The position numbers and the translations under genes were made by a program. Shown piece after piece: positions 7,469 to 16,629 of a stretch of 64,000 nt of DNA. How positions within the stretch are numbered: the stretch's first letter is position 1; every line of letters begins with the position of its first letter. The DNA lies in contig NZ_JDTK01000003.1 of NCBI RefSeq assembly GCF_000770925.1, positions 117,578-181,577 of the forward strand. Direction: 5' to 3'. Under the pieces are notes generated by a model. It was not told the origin of the DNA and made no database searches. It was given only the letters and a program-made list of their open reading frames with translations. This DNA is from Bifidobacterium ruminantium DSM 6489 (lineage in GTDB: Bacteria > Actinomycetota > Actinomycetes > Actinomycetales > Bifidobacteriaceae).

Positions 7469-7663
7469 ATGCCGAAGATGAAAACTAATTCCGCCGCTTC
7501 CAAGCGTGTCCGAGTGACCGGTTCCGGCAAGCTGATGCACGCTGGCTCCGCAATGCGCCACAACCTCGAGCACAAGTCCGCTCGTAAGCGCCGCGAGCTG
7601 AAGGCCGACGGTGTTCTGGCCACTTCCCAGAGCAAGAACATGAAGAAGCTGCTCGGTCGCTGA
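7469..7663 (+). CDS. rpmI: 50S ribosomal protein L35
   Basis: 64 residues, [20 protein letters not shown] through KKLLGR, a full-length and highly conserved L35. AAGGAGGGC lies eight bases upstream. It is 18 bp after infC and 53 bp before rplT, the usual ribosomal operon order. Confidence 0.97.
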   Translation: MPKMKTNSAASKRVRVTGSGKLMHAGSAMRHNLEHKSARKRRELKADGVLATSQSKNMKKLLGR

Positions 7664-7716
7664 GCATAGCGAGAGCTCATATAACAAAGACTTAATAGAA
7701 AGCTGAGGAATCAAAT

Positions 7717-8100
7717 ATGGCACGTGTCAAGCGCGCAGTAAACGCCCACAAGAAGCGTCGCGTCGTTCTCGAGAGGGCTTCCGGCTATCGCGGCCAGCGC
7801 TCCCGTCTCTACCGTAAGGCCAAGGAGCAGCTGCTGCACTCCTTTACCTACAACTTCCGCGACCGCAAGGCTCGCAAGGGCGATTTCCGCAAGCTGTGGA
7901 TCCAGCGCATCAACGCCGCCGTCCGCGCCGAAGGCATCACTTACAACCGCTTCATCCAGGGTCTGCACCTCGCTGGCATCGAACTGGATCGTCGCGCCCT
8001 CGCCGAGCTGGCCGTCTCCGATCCGGAGGCCTTCAAGGTCATCGTCGAGCAGGCTAAGGCCGCTCTTCCGGCTGACGTGAACGCTCCGAAGGAAGCCTGA
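7717..8100 (+). CDS. rplT: 50S ribosomal protein L20
   Basis: 127 residues. L20 binds 23S rRNA early in 50S assembly and often represses its own operon. The basic N-terminus [22 protein letters not shown], the [15 protein letters not shown] helix and the [20 protein letters not shown] core are all intact. It is last in the operon and followed by a strong terminator. Confidence 0.97.
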   Translation: MARVKRAVNAHKKRRVVLERASGYRGQRSRLYRKAKEQLLHSFTYNFRDRKARKGDFRKLWIQRINAAVRAEGITYNRFIQGLHLAGIELDRRALAELAVSDPEAFKVIVEQAKAALPADVNAPKEA

Positions 8101-8128
8101 GTCTTCCGGCGTTCCGCCTTATATGTGC

Positions 8129-8168
8129 AAGAACCCCCGTCCGTATGCCGGACCGGGGGTTCTCATAT
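8129..8168 (+). terminator. Terminator of infC-rpmI-rplT
   Basis: GAACCCCCGTCC and GGACCGGGGGTTC (8131-8163) form a 12-pair stem with one bulged base and a short loop, followed by TCATATAT. It lies 30 bp after rplT. Confidence 0.8.
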
Positions 8169-8239
8169 ATTTCGCGTCAAATCGCTGCTTGAAATTCAGC
8201 CAAATGAAAACGGCACGGGTTGCATGTAGGGGGACTTCG

Positions 8240-9193
8240 ATGAATGACATCGATCGGCTGATCAGACAGTTCCTTGCGCATATCGACGTGGAGCGGGGAC
8301 TGGCGAAGGCCACGGTATCCGCATACGGCGCCGATCTGCGCAAGTACCGTGATTGGATCGCCACGCAGGGCATCAGCAGCCTCGACAAGGTGGACACGCA
8401 CGATGTGGAACGGTACATCGCCTTTCTTGACGATTCCGGCGAATCCGCGCGCAGCAAGGCGCGTCGGCTTTCGAGCATCCACGAGCTCCATCGCTTCGCC
8501 TTGGGCGAGCATGTGGTTGCGGAGGATGTTTCGGCATGTGTCAAGGCGCCGAAAAGCGCGGAAACCCTGCCCGACGTGCTCACCGTGGATGAGGTGGTGA
8601 GATTGCTGGATGCGATTCCCGTGTCACAGAGTCGTCCATCCGGCACGGATTCGCCGGAGAGACCGGACGATCCGGTGATGCTGCGCGACAAGGCGTTGCT
8701 GGAATTCCTGTACGCGACCGGAGCGCGTGTCTCAGAGGCTTGTGGTTCGAACCTCGACGACATCGATCTGGATGAGAAAGTCGCCCGATTGATGGGCAAA
8801 GGGTCCAGGCAACGTCTGGTGCCGGTCGGCGGCTACGCGTGCGAGGCGATCGCACGGTATCTGCGCGGCGGGAGGCCGCAACTTGAGGCGAAGGCGAAAG
8901 GCTCTGCCGAACGACGCGCGCTGTTCCTCAACAAACGCGGCAAAAGGCTGTCCAGACAATCGGTGTGGGAGATCATCCGCGCGGCGGGACAGCGCGCGCA
9001 CATCGATAAGCCACTGCACCCGCACACATTGCGCCATTCCTTCGCCACCCATCTGATTCAGGGCGGCGCCGACGTACGCACCGTGCAGGAGCTGCTCGGA
9101 CATGCCAGCGTCACCACCACGCAGATTTACACGCACGTGAGCCCGGAAAACCTCATCGAAACGTATCTGACCTCGCATCCGAGAGCCAGATAG
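8240..9193 (+). CDS. xerD: Tyrosine recombinase XerD
   Basis: 317 residues. With XerC it resolves chromosome dimers at dif during FtsK-driven segregation. The catalytic set is complete: Arg163 (GARVSE), Lys187 (GKGSRQR), His262 and Arg265 (HTLRHSFATH), His288 (LLGHAS) and Tyr297 (IYTHVS). The SAM-like core-binding domain covers about residues 1-95. I chose the ATG at 8240 because TAGGGGGA is six bases upstream; the longer frame back to 8123 runs through the terminator of the previous operon. There is a short linker (SRPSGTDSPERPDD, residues 131-144) not typical of E. coli XerD. Confidence 0.92.
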   Translation: MNDIDRLIRQFLAHIDVERGLAKATVSAYGADLRKYRDWIATQGISSLDKVDTHDVERYIAFLDDSGESARSKARRLSSIHELHRFALGEHVVAEDVSACVKAPKSAETLPDVLTVDEVVRLLDAIPVSQSRPSGTDSPERPDDPVMLRDKALLEFLYATGARVSEACGSNLDDIDLDEKVARLMGKGSRQRLVPVGGYACEAIARYLRGGRPQLEAKAKGSAERRALFLNKRGKRLSRQSVWEIIRAAGQRAHIDKPLHPHTLRHSFATHLIQGGADVRTVQELLGHASVTTTQIYTHVSPENLIETYLTSHPRAR

Positions 9194-9292
9194 ATGTTGC
9201 GGGATGTGTTGTTGCCGTTTTCATAGGCGATGATGAGTTAGCATGGAACACAGTGGAATCTTTGACACGAGGATGTTGGTAAGGTAAACGGT

Positions 9293-10132
9293 ATGCCTAC
9301 GGATTTGCTTGGACGTGATTATGAGACGTTTCCCGCTCCGGAGCCGCTGCAGACGCACGGTCCGGCCAGGGTCATCGCCATGTGCAACCAGAAGGGCGGG
9401 GTCGGCAAGACCACCAGTTCCATCAATATCGGTGGCGCGTTGAGCCAATATGGCAGACGTGTGCTGATCGTAGATTTCGATCCGCAAGGCGCTGCCACGG
9501 TTGGGCTCGGCATTAACGCCAACGCGGTGGAGGATACCGTGTACACGGCGCTGTTCAATCCGCGCATGGATGTGCATAGCGTGATTCACCACACCGATTT
9601 CGAGAATCTTGATATCATGCCGGCCAACATCGACCTGTCCGCGGCCGAGGTGCAGCTGGTCACCGAGGTCGGACGTGAGCAGGTGCTTGCCGGCGTGCTA
9701 CGTCAGGTCAAGGACGAATACGACGTGATCATCATCGATTGCCAGCCGTCGCTGGGCCTGCTGACGGTGAACGCGCTGACCGCCGCGGACGGAGTGATCA
9801 TTCCCGTGGCCGCCGAATTCTTCGCGCTGCGCGGCGTCGCATTGCTCATGCAATCCATCGAGAAGGTCCAGTCGCGCATCAATCCGAGCCTTGAGGTGTA
9901 TGGCGTGCTGGTGACCATGTACACCAGGACGTTGCATTGCGAGGAGGTGCTGCAGCGCATCTACGAGGCGTTCCAAGGCAAGGTGTTCCATTCCGTGATA
10001 TCGCGTTCCATCAAGTTGCCCGACTCCACGGTGGCGGCCGCGCCGATCACCATCTACGCGCCGAACCACAAGACGGCGAAGGAATACCGTGAAGTGGCCC
10101 GCGAGCTGATCGCCAACGACATCGTGGCCTGA
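9293..10132 (+). CDS. ParA/Soj-family chromosome partition ATPase
   Basis: 279 residues. The deviant Walker A KGGVGKTT is at residues 34-41, switch I DFDPQGAATVGLG follows, and Walker B is VIIIDCQPSLGLLTVNAL. ParA ATPases form gradients on DNA that move ParB-bound origins or other cargo. No parB lies beside it, so this is a solitary ParA-like protein downstream of xerD, with 99 bp between them. A TTGACA at 9262-9267 and TAAGGT at 9280-9285 suggest its own promoter close to the start codon. A strong terminator follows. Confidence 0.85.
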   Translation: MPTDLLGRDYETFPAPEPLQTHGPARVIAMCNQKGGVGKTTSSINIGGALSQYGRRVLIVDFDPQGAATVGLGINANAVEDTVYTALFNPRMDVHSVIHHTDFENLDIMPANIDLSAAEVQLVTEVGREQVLAGVLRQVKDEYDVIIIDCQPSLGLLTVNALTAADGVIIPVAAEFFALRGVALLMQSIEKVQSRINPSLEVYGVLVTMYTRTLHCEEVLQRIYEAFQGKVFHSVISRSIKLPDSTVAAAPITIYAPNHKTAKEYREVARELIANDIVA

Positions 10133-10142
10133 ATCCCGTTCC

Positions 10143-10169
10143 AAGCTCCCCGTGAGGGGAGCTTTTTTG
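10143..10169 (+). terminator. Terminator of the parA-like gene
   Basis: AAGCTCCCC and GGGGAGCTT form a perfect nine-pair stem with a GTGA loop, followed by TTTTG. A textbook intrinsic terminator. Confidence 0.9.
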
Positions 10170-10235
10170 TTTTCCGAGGTTCTTATTCCACTGCGTTCCG
10201 CTTCTGTGGACGGAGATTTGCAGGACACGCAAGAG

Positions 10236-10260
10236 ACTTATGGTCAAGTTGACCATAAGT
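10236..10260 (+). promoter_or_regulatory. NrtR-type operator and nad operon promoter
   Basis: ACTTATGGTCAA is mirrored perfectly by TTGACCATAAGT around a central G at 10248, a 25-bp perfect palindrome. It lies 56 bp upstream of the nrtR start codon. A possible -10 (TACACT, 10263-10268) follows immediately, so a bound repressor would cover the -35 region. NrtR regulators are known to repress NAD synthesis genes from palindromic sites, and the gene order here matches. Confidence 0.8.
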
Positions 10261-10316
10261 GATACACTCATGCCCTGTCGATATTCGGAAGCGATTGGAA
10301 CAGGGGTATTCCATTG

Positions 10317-11123
10317 ATGATGGGCAATGTCTCGGAGCGGCGCAAGCAGCCGCCGCAGATCGGCGTGTCCGTGGTCATCCTCGCCTTGGAGCCGGTGTCG
10401 CGATCCAATGACGGCGGGCGCCCCGAAGCCGGACCGTCAGGTGCGGGATCGACATTGTGGATGCCGCTGGTCAAACGCGTGCGCCAACCGTTTCTCGGCC
10501 AATGGGCACTGCCCGGAGGCGACCTGCGTGCCGACCATTCGCTAGAGCAGTCGGCGTATGCCGCGTTGGAATCGACCACATCATTGCATCCGAGGTATCT
10601 CGAGCAGCTGTACACATTCGGTGACCCCGCACGCTCTCATGGCGGGCTGCCCATGGTGTCCATCGTCTATTGGGCCTTGGTCGGTGGGTCGGACGCGCAG
10701 ACGGAACCCGTCGAAGGAAACAACGTCAAATGGTTCCCCGTCGATAGTCTGCCGGAACTCGCCTTCGATCATCGTGCCATCATCGACTACGCCATGGGCC
10801 GGTTGCGTGGAAAGATCGAATATCCGCAGATCGTCACGCGTCTGGTCGGCGAGCGATTCACCCTGAGCCAACTGCATGACGTGTACGAGGCGGTCACCGG
10901 CGAAGCTATTGATCTGGCGAATTTCCGCCGGAAGATGCTCGCATCGGGACAATTGGAGGATACCGGCGAGAAGCTGCGCGTCGGCCGCAACCGTCCAGCC
11001 GCCGTCTATCGGTACGTGCGAAGCGCGCTCCGGCGGGCCACGCCGTGGGATCACGGCGGCGACCACCCCGATAGCAAGGGTCAGGAGGAGGACGACGCGT
11101 TGACGGCGTTGACGACCATCTGA
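10317..11123 (+). CDS. nrtR: NrtR family transcriptional regulator of NAD metabolism (Nudix-like domain plus winged helix)
   Basis: 268 residues. The N-terminal part (about residues 15-165) is Nudix-like: GVSVVILALEP, FLGQWALPGGDLRADHSLE, then YTFGDPARSHGG and VSIVYWALV. The catalytic Nudix box is degenerate, with AALESTTSL where active hydrolases have a REL-EE core, so it is likely a ligand sensor. The C-terminal 90 residues (RFTLSQLHDVYEAVTGEAIDLANFRRKML) form the winged helix typical of NrtR. Family knowledge says ADP-ribose or related nucleotides release it from DNA. ATG 10317 follows ACAGGGG at about ten bases. It leads the nadABC operon and probably represses it and itself. Confidence 0.9.
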   Translation: MMGNVSERRKQPPQIGVSVVILALEPVSRSNDGGRPEAGPSGAGSTLWMPLVKRVRQPFLGQWALPGGDLRADHSLEQSAYAALESTTSLHPRYLEQLYTFGDPARSHGGLPMVSIVYWALVGGSDAQTEPVEGNNVKWFPVDSLPELAFDHRAIIDYAMGRLRGKIEYPQIVTRLVGERFTLSQLHDVYEAVTGEAIDLANFRRKMLASGQLEDTGEKLRVGRNRPAAVYRYVRSALRRATPWDHGGDHPDSKGQEEDDALTALTTI

Positions 11124-11236
11124 AACTGGTGTGACGGGTGCGAAAACCGACGCACATCCATCATCGATATTTCATCATCCATGGGGCATCCCATGGCAAA
11201 CAGACGACAACAAACCAAACGAAGGGAAGGTGCGGT

Positions 11237-12517
11237 ATGGCCGCTACTCTGTCATCGCCATCCGTAGACGAGATCATCGCCCGACTGGGCGCGCAAAGCA
11301 CATGCGACGCCGGGCTGACGCAGGATCCATGGCACTTCGACACCACCAAGCCGAGTTACGGGCCGGGCGCCTCAATGTTCGACCCATTGCCGAACAACGC
11401 TCCCCGACAGCAGGTGCTGCCCCAAGAGTACCGGGACGCTTCCGATGAGGAATTGCAGGAACGCATCAAAGCGGCCAAATCGCGTCTTGGCGACAAGCTT
11501 CTCATCCTTGGTCACTTCTACCAGCGTGACGAGATCATCGTGCACGCCGATTTCGTGGGTGATTCGTTCCAGCTCGCCAAGAACGCGACCGAACGTCCCG
11601 ACGCCGACCACATCGTGTTCTGCGGCGTGCATTTCATGGCCGAAACCGCCGATATCCTGTCCACCCCGGAACAGACCGTGACGTTGCCGAACCTGTCCGC
11701 AGGCTGTTCGATGGCCGATATGGCGAACATCGACCAGGTCGAGGATTGCTGGGAGCAGCTCAGCGAGATCTGTGGCGTCAAGCCCGATACCGACGGCAGA
11801 CAGCAGATCGTGCCGGTCACGTACATGAACTCGTCCGCCGCGCTGAAGGCGTTCTGCGGACGTCACGGCGGCATCGTCTGCACGTCGTCCAACGCGCATG
11901 CCGTGCTTGAATGGGCGTTCGCGCGCGGCAAACGAGTGCTGTTCTTCCCGGACCAACATCTGGGACGCAACACCGCGCTCGCCATGGGCATGAGCCTTGA
12001 CCAGATGCCGGTATGGAACCCGTACAAGCCGGCCGGTGGCGCCGAGGATCCATCCGTGTATGCGGACGCGAAGATGATTCTGTGGAAGGGCTTCTGCTCC
12101 GTGCACCAGCGTTTCACCGTCGAGCAGATCGAACGCGCCCGCAAGGCGTATCCGGGCGTCAAGGTCATCGTGCACCCCGAATGCTCGATGGACGTCGTCA
12201 ACGCGGCCGACGGCACCGGCTCCACCGCGTACATCGTCAAGGAAATCGCCAACGCGCCGGCCGGTTCCGCAGTCGCCGTCGGCACGGAGATCAACCTTGT
12301 CAACCGTCTGGCCGCGCAGTATCCGGACAAGACCGTGTTCTGCCTCGACCCGGTGGTCTGCCCGTGCTCCACGATGTACCGCATCCACCCCGCCTACCTG
12401 GCATGGGCGCTGGAAAACATCGAACAGGGCAACATCGTCAACCGCATCACCGTGGATGAAGACACCGCGCGCGACGCCAAAATCGCATTGCAGCGCATGC
12501 TGGAGGTGCACCCATGA
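11237..12517 (+). CDS. nadA: Quinolinate synthase NadA
   Basis: 426 residues. NadA condenses iminoaspartate with dihydroxyacetone phosphate to quinolinate using a [4Fe-4S] cluster. Visible family blocks are LILGHFYQRDEIIVHADFVGDSFQLA, FCGVHFMAETADIL, a Cys in SAGCSMADMAN, YMNSSAALKAFCG, HPECSMDVV and the C-terminal CPCSTMYRIHPAYLAWALENI. The ATG at 11237 follows AGGGAAGG at about six bases; the longer frame from 11138 lacks a ribosome site. Its stop overlaps the nadB start (ATGA at 12514), indicating translational coupling. The 114-bp gap after nrtR contains a small perfect hairpin, CCATGGG/CCCATGG at 11179-11196. Confidence 0.96.
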   Translation: MAATLSSPSVDEIIARLGAQSTCDAGLTQDPWHFDTTKPSYGPGASMFDPLPNNAPRQQVLPQEYRDASDEELQERIKAAKSRLGDKLLILGHFYQRDEIIVHADFVGDSFQLAKNATERPDADHIVFCGVHFMAETADILSTPEQTVTLPNLSAGCSMADMANIDQVEDCWEQLSEICGVKPDTDGRQQIVPVTYMNSSAALKAFCGRHGGIVCTSSNAHAVLEWAFARGKRVLFFPDQHLGRNTALAMGMSLDQMPVWNPYKPAGGAEDPSVYADAKMILWKGFCSVHQRFTVEQIERARKAYPGVKVIVHPECSMDVVNAADGTGSTAYIVKEIANAPAGSAVAVGTEINLVNRLAAQYPDKTVFCLDPVVCPCSTMYRIHPAYLAWALENIEQGNIVNRITVDEDTARDAKIALQRMLEVHP

Positions 12518-14232
12518 TCGTCGTGGTCGGAGCGGGCATAGCAGGCTTGTGCGCGGCGCTCGCAGCAGCCGGAGATGGCCGTCTCGGTAGCGAAGGACTT
12601 GCGGAAGGCGGACGCGCGTCGGTCGCCGGCATGGGCGATGGCGCGGCACGCAAATCGCAGGAAGTGCTGCTGGTATGCAAGGACGAGTTCGTCGAATCGA
12701 ACACGTACCACGCCCAAGGCGGTGTGGCCACGGCTATTTTCGATGACGATTCACCCGCTCTGCACGCCGCCGACACCATGGCGGCCGGCCACGGATTGTG
12801 CGACCACACCGCCGTCGACATACTGACGGACGAAGGCGCGCGACGCGTACGCGAGCTCATCGGCGACGGATGGCATGTGGACCGCGACGGGGAAGGCCAT
12901 GTGCTGCGCGGCCTCGAAGCCGCGCACTGCCGTTCCCGTGTGGTGCATGCGGGGGGAGACGCCACCGGCAAGGTGCTGGAACTCGACGTTTCCGCCATGG
13001 TGAAGGCCAATCCGAACATCACCGTGCTGGAGCACGCGTTCCTGAACGACATCCTCGTGCATGACGGCCATGTGGCAGGCGTGCGCCTTGCGGTGCGCGA
13101 CGCGCAAGGCGGCGTCGAAACGCGCATCGTCGACGCGGACCGCGTGGTCCTTGCCACCGGTGGCGCGGGCCGACTGTACCCGTACACCACCAACCCGGCC
13201 GTGGCGACCGGCGACGGCTTGGCCGCCGCGATTCGTGCCGGCGCCCAAGTGGCCGACCTCGAGTTCTACCAGTTCCATCCCACCGCCATGGCGGTGGGCG
13301 AGCATTTCCTCGTCTCCGAAGCCGTGCGCGGCGAAGGTGCGGTGCTGCTTGACGAACATGGCCACCGCTTCATGACTGACATCGACCCCAAGGCCGAACT
13401 CGCGCCACGAGACGTGGTGGCGCGCGCCAACTTCCGCACCATGCAGGCGCAAGGCGGCAAGCCGATCATGCTCGATGTGTCTCCCATGGCCAAGGAAAAC
13501 CCCGATTTGGCGGACTTCCTGCGCCATCGTTTCCCAACCATCGACGCCTACACGCGTGCGCTTGGCTTCGACTGGAGCAAGGAGCCCATTCCCGTGGCTC
13601 CGGCGGCGCATTACTGGATGGGCGGCATCCGCACCGACCTGTTCGGACGTGCCAGCATCCCCGGCCTGTATGCGGCCGGCGAATGCGCGCGAACCGGCGT
13701 GCAGGGCGCCAACCGACTCGCCTCGAACTCGCTGCTCGAAGGCATGGTCTACGGATACCGTGCGGGACTCGCCGCGGCGAACGACGCCGACGACGCAGCA
13801 TGGCAGCCGCAGGACTTCGACAACAGCGCGATCAAGGGCATGCCGGTATGCCAGCGGCCCATGACGCTGCACATGCCTACGGAAACGACGCAGACCCAGG
13901 TGTGGAATCGCACAAGGATCGAAGATGCGATGTGGAAGCACGTCGGCGTGATCCGAGACGGCGACACGCTGCTGCAAGGCGTGAGCGTGCTTGGCGAAGC
14001 CCTCGCCACCGCGAATCATGCGGAAGCGGCGGAAAGCGTGGAAAACGGCACGCAAACGGCCGATTACGCGCATCAGGTCGCCATGTGGGAAAACCGCAAC
14101 CTGCTCACCGTGGGATACGTCGCCGCCGTCGCGGCAGGCAATCGCTGCGAATCGCGCGGCGCGCATACCCGACAGGACTATCCGACCATCAATCCGACCA
14201 TCGCGCACTCCATCGCATACCAGATGGCGTGA
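12514..14232 (+). CDS. nadB: L-aspartate oxidase NadB
   Basis: 572 residues. A flavoenzyme that oxidises L-aspartate to iminoaspartate, the unstable substrate of NadA. The FAD-binding start VVVGAGIAGLCAALAAA is at residues 3-19, then ESNTYHAQGGVATAIF, VLATGGAGRLYPYTTNP, FYQFHPTAM, RGEGAVLLDEHGHRFM and GLYAAGECARTGVQGANRLASNSLLEG. A Gly/Ala/Glu-rich insertion of about 30 residues (about 20-50) lies between the dinucleotide-binding helix and the next strand, where most homologues have only a few residues. It is coupled to nadA by an ATGA overlap and followed by nadC after 53 bp. Confidence 0.96.
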   Translation: MIVVVGAGIAGLCAALAAAGDGRLGSEGLAEGGRASVAGMGDGAARKSQEVLLVCKDEFVESNTYHAQGGVATAIFDDDSPALHAADTMAAGHGLCDHTAVDILTDEGARRVRELIGDGWHVDRDGEGHVLRGLEAAHCRSRVVHAGGDATGKVLELDVSAMVKANPNITVLEHAFLNDILVHDGHVAGVRLAVRDAQGGVETRIVDADRVVLATGGAGRLYPYTTNPAVATGDGLAAAIRAGAQVADLEFYQFHPTAMAVGEHFLVSEAVRGEGAVLLDEHGHRFMTDIDPKAELAPRDVVARANFRTMQAQGGKPIMLDVSPMAKENPDLADFLRHRFPTIDAYTRALGFDWSKEPIPVAPAAHYWMGGIRTDLFGRASIPGLYAAGECARTGVQGANRLASNSLLEGMVYGYRAGLAAANDADDAAWQPQDFDNSAIKGMPVCQRPMTLHMPTETTQTQVWNRTRIEDAMWKHVGVIRDGDTLLQGVSVLGEALATANHAEAAESVENGTQTADYAHQVAMWENRNLLTVGYVAAVAAGNRCESRGAHTRQDYPTINPTIAHSIAYQMA

Positions 14233-14285
14233 CGACGGGACAACGCGACGATACAGCGCGATACAGCGGAAAGGATTTTTGAACC

Positions 14286-15170
14286 ATGCTGACCCGACAG
14301 GTCATCCGCACGGCCGTCGAAGCCGCGCTTGAGGAAGACGCCCCCAACGGCGACATCACCTGCGAAACCACCATTCCCGCCGAAGCCCACGGCACCGCAA
14401 GACTTGTGGCGAGGCAGGCGGGCGTGATGAGCGGCATCGCCGTGTTCGAAGCCGCGTTCGCGGCGCAGAATCCCGACGTGACCGTGCATGCGGACATCAA
14501 GGACGGCGAACGCTTCGAACCGCGGCAGACGCTTGCGACGGTTTCCGGTCCCGTACGCGACCTCCTTACGGCGGAACGAATCGCACTGAACTTCACGCAG
14601 CGCATGTGCGGCATCGCCACCATGACGGACGCATTCGTCGAAGCCGCGGCCGGCGCGCGCGAACTGCCCGGATACGTGGCGCCGCGCACCTACGTGGGCA
14701 CCCGAATCGTCGACACGCGCAAAACCACGCCGGGACTGCGGCCGTTCGAAAAATACGCGGTCACCTGCGGCGGCGGACACAACCATCGATATGGACTGTC
14801 CGACGCGGTGATGGTCAAGGACAACCACGTCGCGGCGCTCGCCGAACAGGGCATCGACATGGCCGGCGCGATCCGACACATCCGCGAACAGGTGGGCCAC
14901 ACCACGCATATCGAAGTGGAGGTGGACCGGCTCGAACAGATCGACGCGGCGCTCGCGGGCGGAGCCGACACCATCATGCTCGACAACTTCTCCCTTGAGG
15001 ACACGCGCAGGGGAGTGGAACGCATCGACGGTCACGCCATCGTGGAGGCCAGCGGCAACATGACGCTGGAACGCGTGCCGCAGGTGGCGGCCACCGGCGT
15101 GGACGTGATTTCCGTCGGCGCGCTCACCCACAGTGTGAGCGCCATCGATCTCGGCCTCGACTGGGACTGA
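14286..15170 (+). CDS. nadC: Nicotinate-nucleotide pyrophosphorylase (carboxylating), quinolinate phosphoribosyltransferase
   Basis: 294 residues. It converts quinolinate and PRPP into nicotinate mononucleotide. Family motifs include EDAPNGDITCETT near the N-terminus, ALNFTQRMCGIATMT, RIVDTRKTTPGLRPFEKYAV, CGGGHNHRYGLSDAVMVKDNHVA, IEVEVDRLEQ, MLDNFS and the closing ISVGALTHSVSAIDLGLDW. The set completes de novo NAD synthesis from aspartate together with nadA and nadB. The next gene starts only 10 bp later. Confidence 0.96.
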   Translation: MLTRQVIRTAVEAALEEDAPNGDITCETTIPAEAHGTARLVARQAGVMSGIAVFEAAFAAQNPDVTVHADIKDGERFEPRQTLATVSGPVRDLLTAERIALNFTQRMCGIATMTDAFVEAAAGARELPGYVAPRTYVGTRIVDTRKTTPGLRPFEKYAVTCGGGHNHRYGLSDAVMVKDNHVAALAEQGIDMAGAIRHIREQVGHTTHIEVEVDRLEQIDAALAGGADTIMLDNFSLEDTRRGVERIDGHAIVEASGNMTLERVPQVAATGVDVISVGALTHSVSAIDLGLDWD

Positions 15171-15180
15171 CGGAGGACTG

Positions 15181-16455
15181 ATGGAACATCTGTATCTGGA
15201 CGCCGCATCCACGGAGCCGGTCAGCGCCGACGTCATCAGCGCGATGATGCCGTTCCTGACCGAAGCCTACGCGAACCCGATGAGCGTGCACAGCGCGGGC
15301 AAAACCGCGGCTCGGGCTCTCGAAGCGGCTCGCGCTTCGATGGCGGCCGACCTGGGTGCGCGTCCGGATGATGTGATCTTCACTTCCGGCGGCACCGAAG
15401 CGGACAATCTTGCGATCAAAGGCATTGCAATGGCCCGCATGCGACTGTTGCGCGAAACGTACGGCGAGCAGGTGTGCCCGCGCCTCATCGTATCGTCGAT
15501 CGAACATCCGGCGGTGTTGGAATCGGCCCGTTGGATGGAACGCTGGTTCGGCTGCGAGGTCGTGGAGATCCCCGTCGACAGCCAGGCGCATATCGACACG
15601 GATGCTTTGCGTGCCGAGCTCGCGCAGGGTGAACTTACGCCTTCCACGGGCGGCGCAACGTCCGGAAAACCGCGTAACAGCACGCTTCTGGTATCGACGA
15701 TGCTCGCCAATAACGAGGTGGGCACGGTGGAACCGATCGACCGGATCGCACGCATCGCGCACGAATACGGCGTGCCGCTGCATGTGGACGCGGTGCAGGC
15801 CGCCGGACAGATTCCCATCCGCATGCGCGAATGGGATGTGGATGCATTGAGCCTGTCCGGACACAAATTCGGCACGCCGAAAGGATTGGGCGCGCTGTTG
15901 CTGCGCTCCCGTGTGCCCGTCGAACCGTTGATGAGCGGCGGCGGACAGGAACGTTCCCTGCGGTCGGGCACGCAGAATGTCGCGGGCGCGGTCGCCTTGG
16001 CCGTCGCATTGCGTGACGCGAACACGAGGATGCGCGACGTGCAACGCGCGCTCGTCGCGTCCCGAGACCGTCTTATCGACGCCATACTTCGCGTGGAGCC
16101 GCGCGCGCAGCTGACGGGAGACCCGCAACGCAGGCTTCCCGGGCACGCGTCGTTCGTGTTCCCTGGACTGTCCGGCGAGGCGCTATTGGTCGATTTGGAT
16201 GCGCGCGGCATCGCCTGCTCGTCCGGTTCCGCCTGCGCCGTCGGTAGGCATGAGGCGCCCGGCACGCTGCTGGCGATGGGATACGATCCGGTCGTGGCGA
16301 AATCCGCCATCCGCATGACCTTCCGCGAGCCGCTCGCACCCGAGCAGATCAACCAGATCGCCGCCGTGGTGGAGGACTCCTGCACGGCGTTGCGTGGCGC
16401 ATCGACGGTCAGCGACCCGGCGATCAACATCCAGGCGCAGCAGGCGACCGCCTGA
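15181..16455 (+). CDS. Cysteine desulfurase (NifS/IscS-like), probably dedicated to NadA
   Basis: 424 residues. A PLP enzyme that moves sulfur from cysteine to a carrier or Fe-S scaffold. It begins MEHLYLDAASTEPVS and has the TSGGTEADNLAIKG block, HVDAVQAAGQ, the PLP lysine in SLSGHKFGTPKGLGALL and the catalytic Cys loop in ACSSGSACAVG. It is the last gene of the nrtR-nadABC operon, 10 bp after nadC, on the same strand. This position implies delivery of sulfur for the NadA [4Fe-4S] cluster, a linkage known from other bacteria. GGAGG precedes the ATG by about five bases. Confidence 0.92.
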   Translation: MEHLYLDAASTEPVSADVISAMMPFLTEAYANPMSVHSAGKTAARALEAARASMAADLGARPDDVIFTSGGTEADNLAIKGIAMARMRLLRETYGEQVCPRLIVSSIEHPAVLESARWMERWFGCEVVEIPVDSQAHIDTDALRAELAQGELTPSTGGATSGKPRNSTLLVSTMLANNEVGTVEPIDRIARIAHEYGVPLHVDAVQAAGQIPIRMREWDVDALSLSGHKFGTPKGLGALLLRSRVPVEPLMSGGGQERSLRSGTQNVAGAVALAVALRDANTRMRDVQRALVASRDRLIDAILRVEPRAQLTGDPQRRLPGHASFVFPGLSGEALLVDLDARGIACSSGSACAVGRHEAPGTLLAMGYDPVVAKSAIRMTFREPLAPEQINQIAAVVEDSCTALRGASTVSDPAINIQAQQATA

Positions 16456-16629
16456 TACCGGACGATATTCTTTTTTGATATTCGATTTTTGATGTCCGTA
16501 CCCGGCGAAGTGTCGCAACGCTCCGCTAGTATTGGCTCGGTTTGTGTGTAAGTACGGATTTTTAAGTACCGATAGCATGTACGTACCGAACGTTTACGTA
16601 AGAAAACAGCAACACTAAGAGAGGTTTCG

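Noticed and set aside
8240..9193. Phage or island integrase as an explanation for the two tyrosine recombinases
   Set aside because: Both proteins have XerC/XerD length and motifs, and no tRNA, att site or phage genes adjoin either. FtsK, their activator, is also in the window.
9293..10132. A plasmid-type ParAB partition locus
   Set aside because: No parB gene or iteron-like centromere lies nearby, and both neighbours are core chromosomal genes.
10236..10260. The nrtR palindrome as a terminator of the parA-like gene
   Set aside because: A classic terminator already lies at 10143-10169, there is no U-run after the palindrome, and it sits at the promoter of the next gene.
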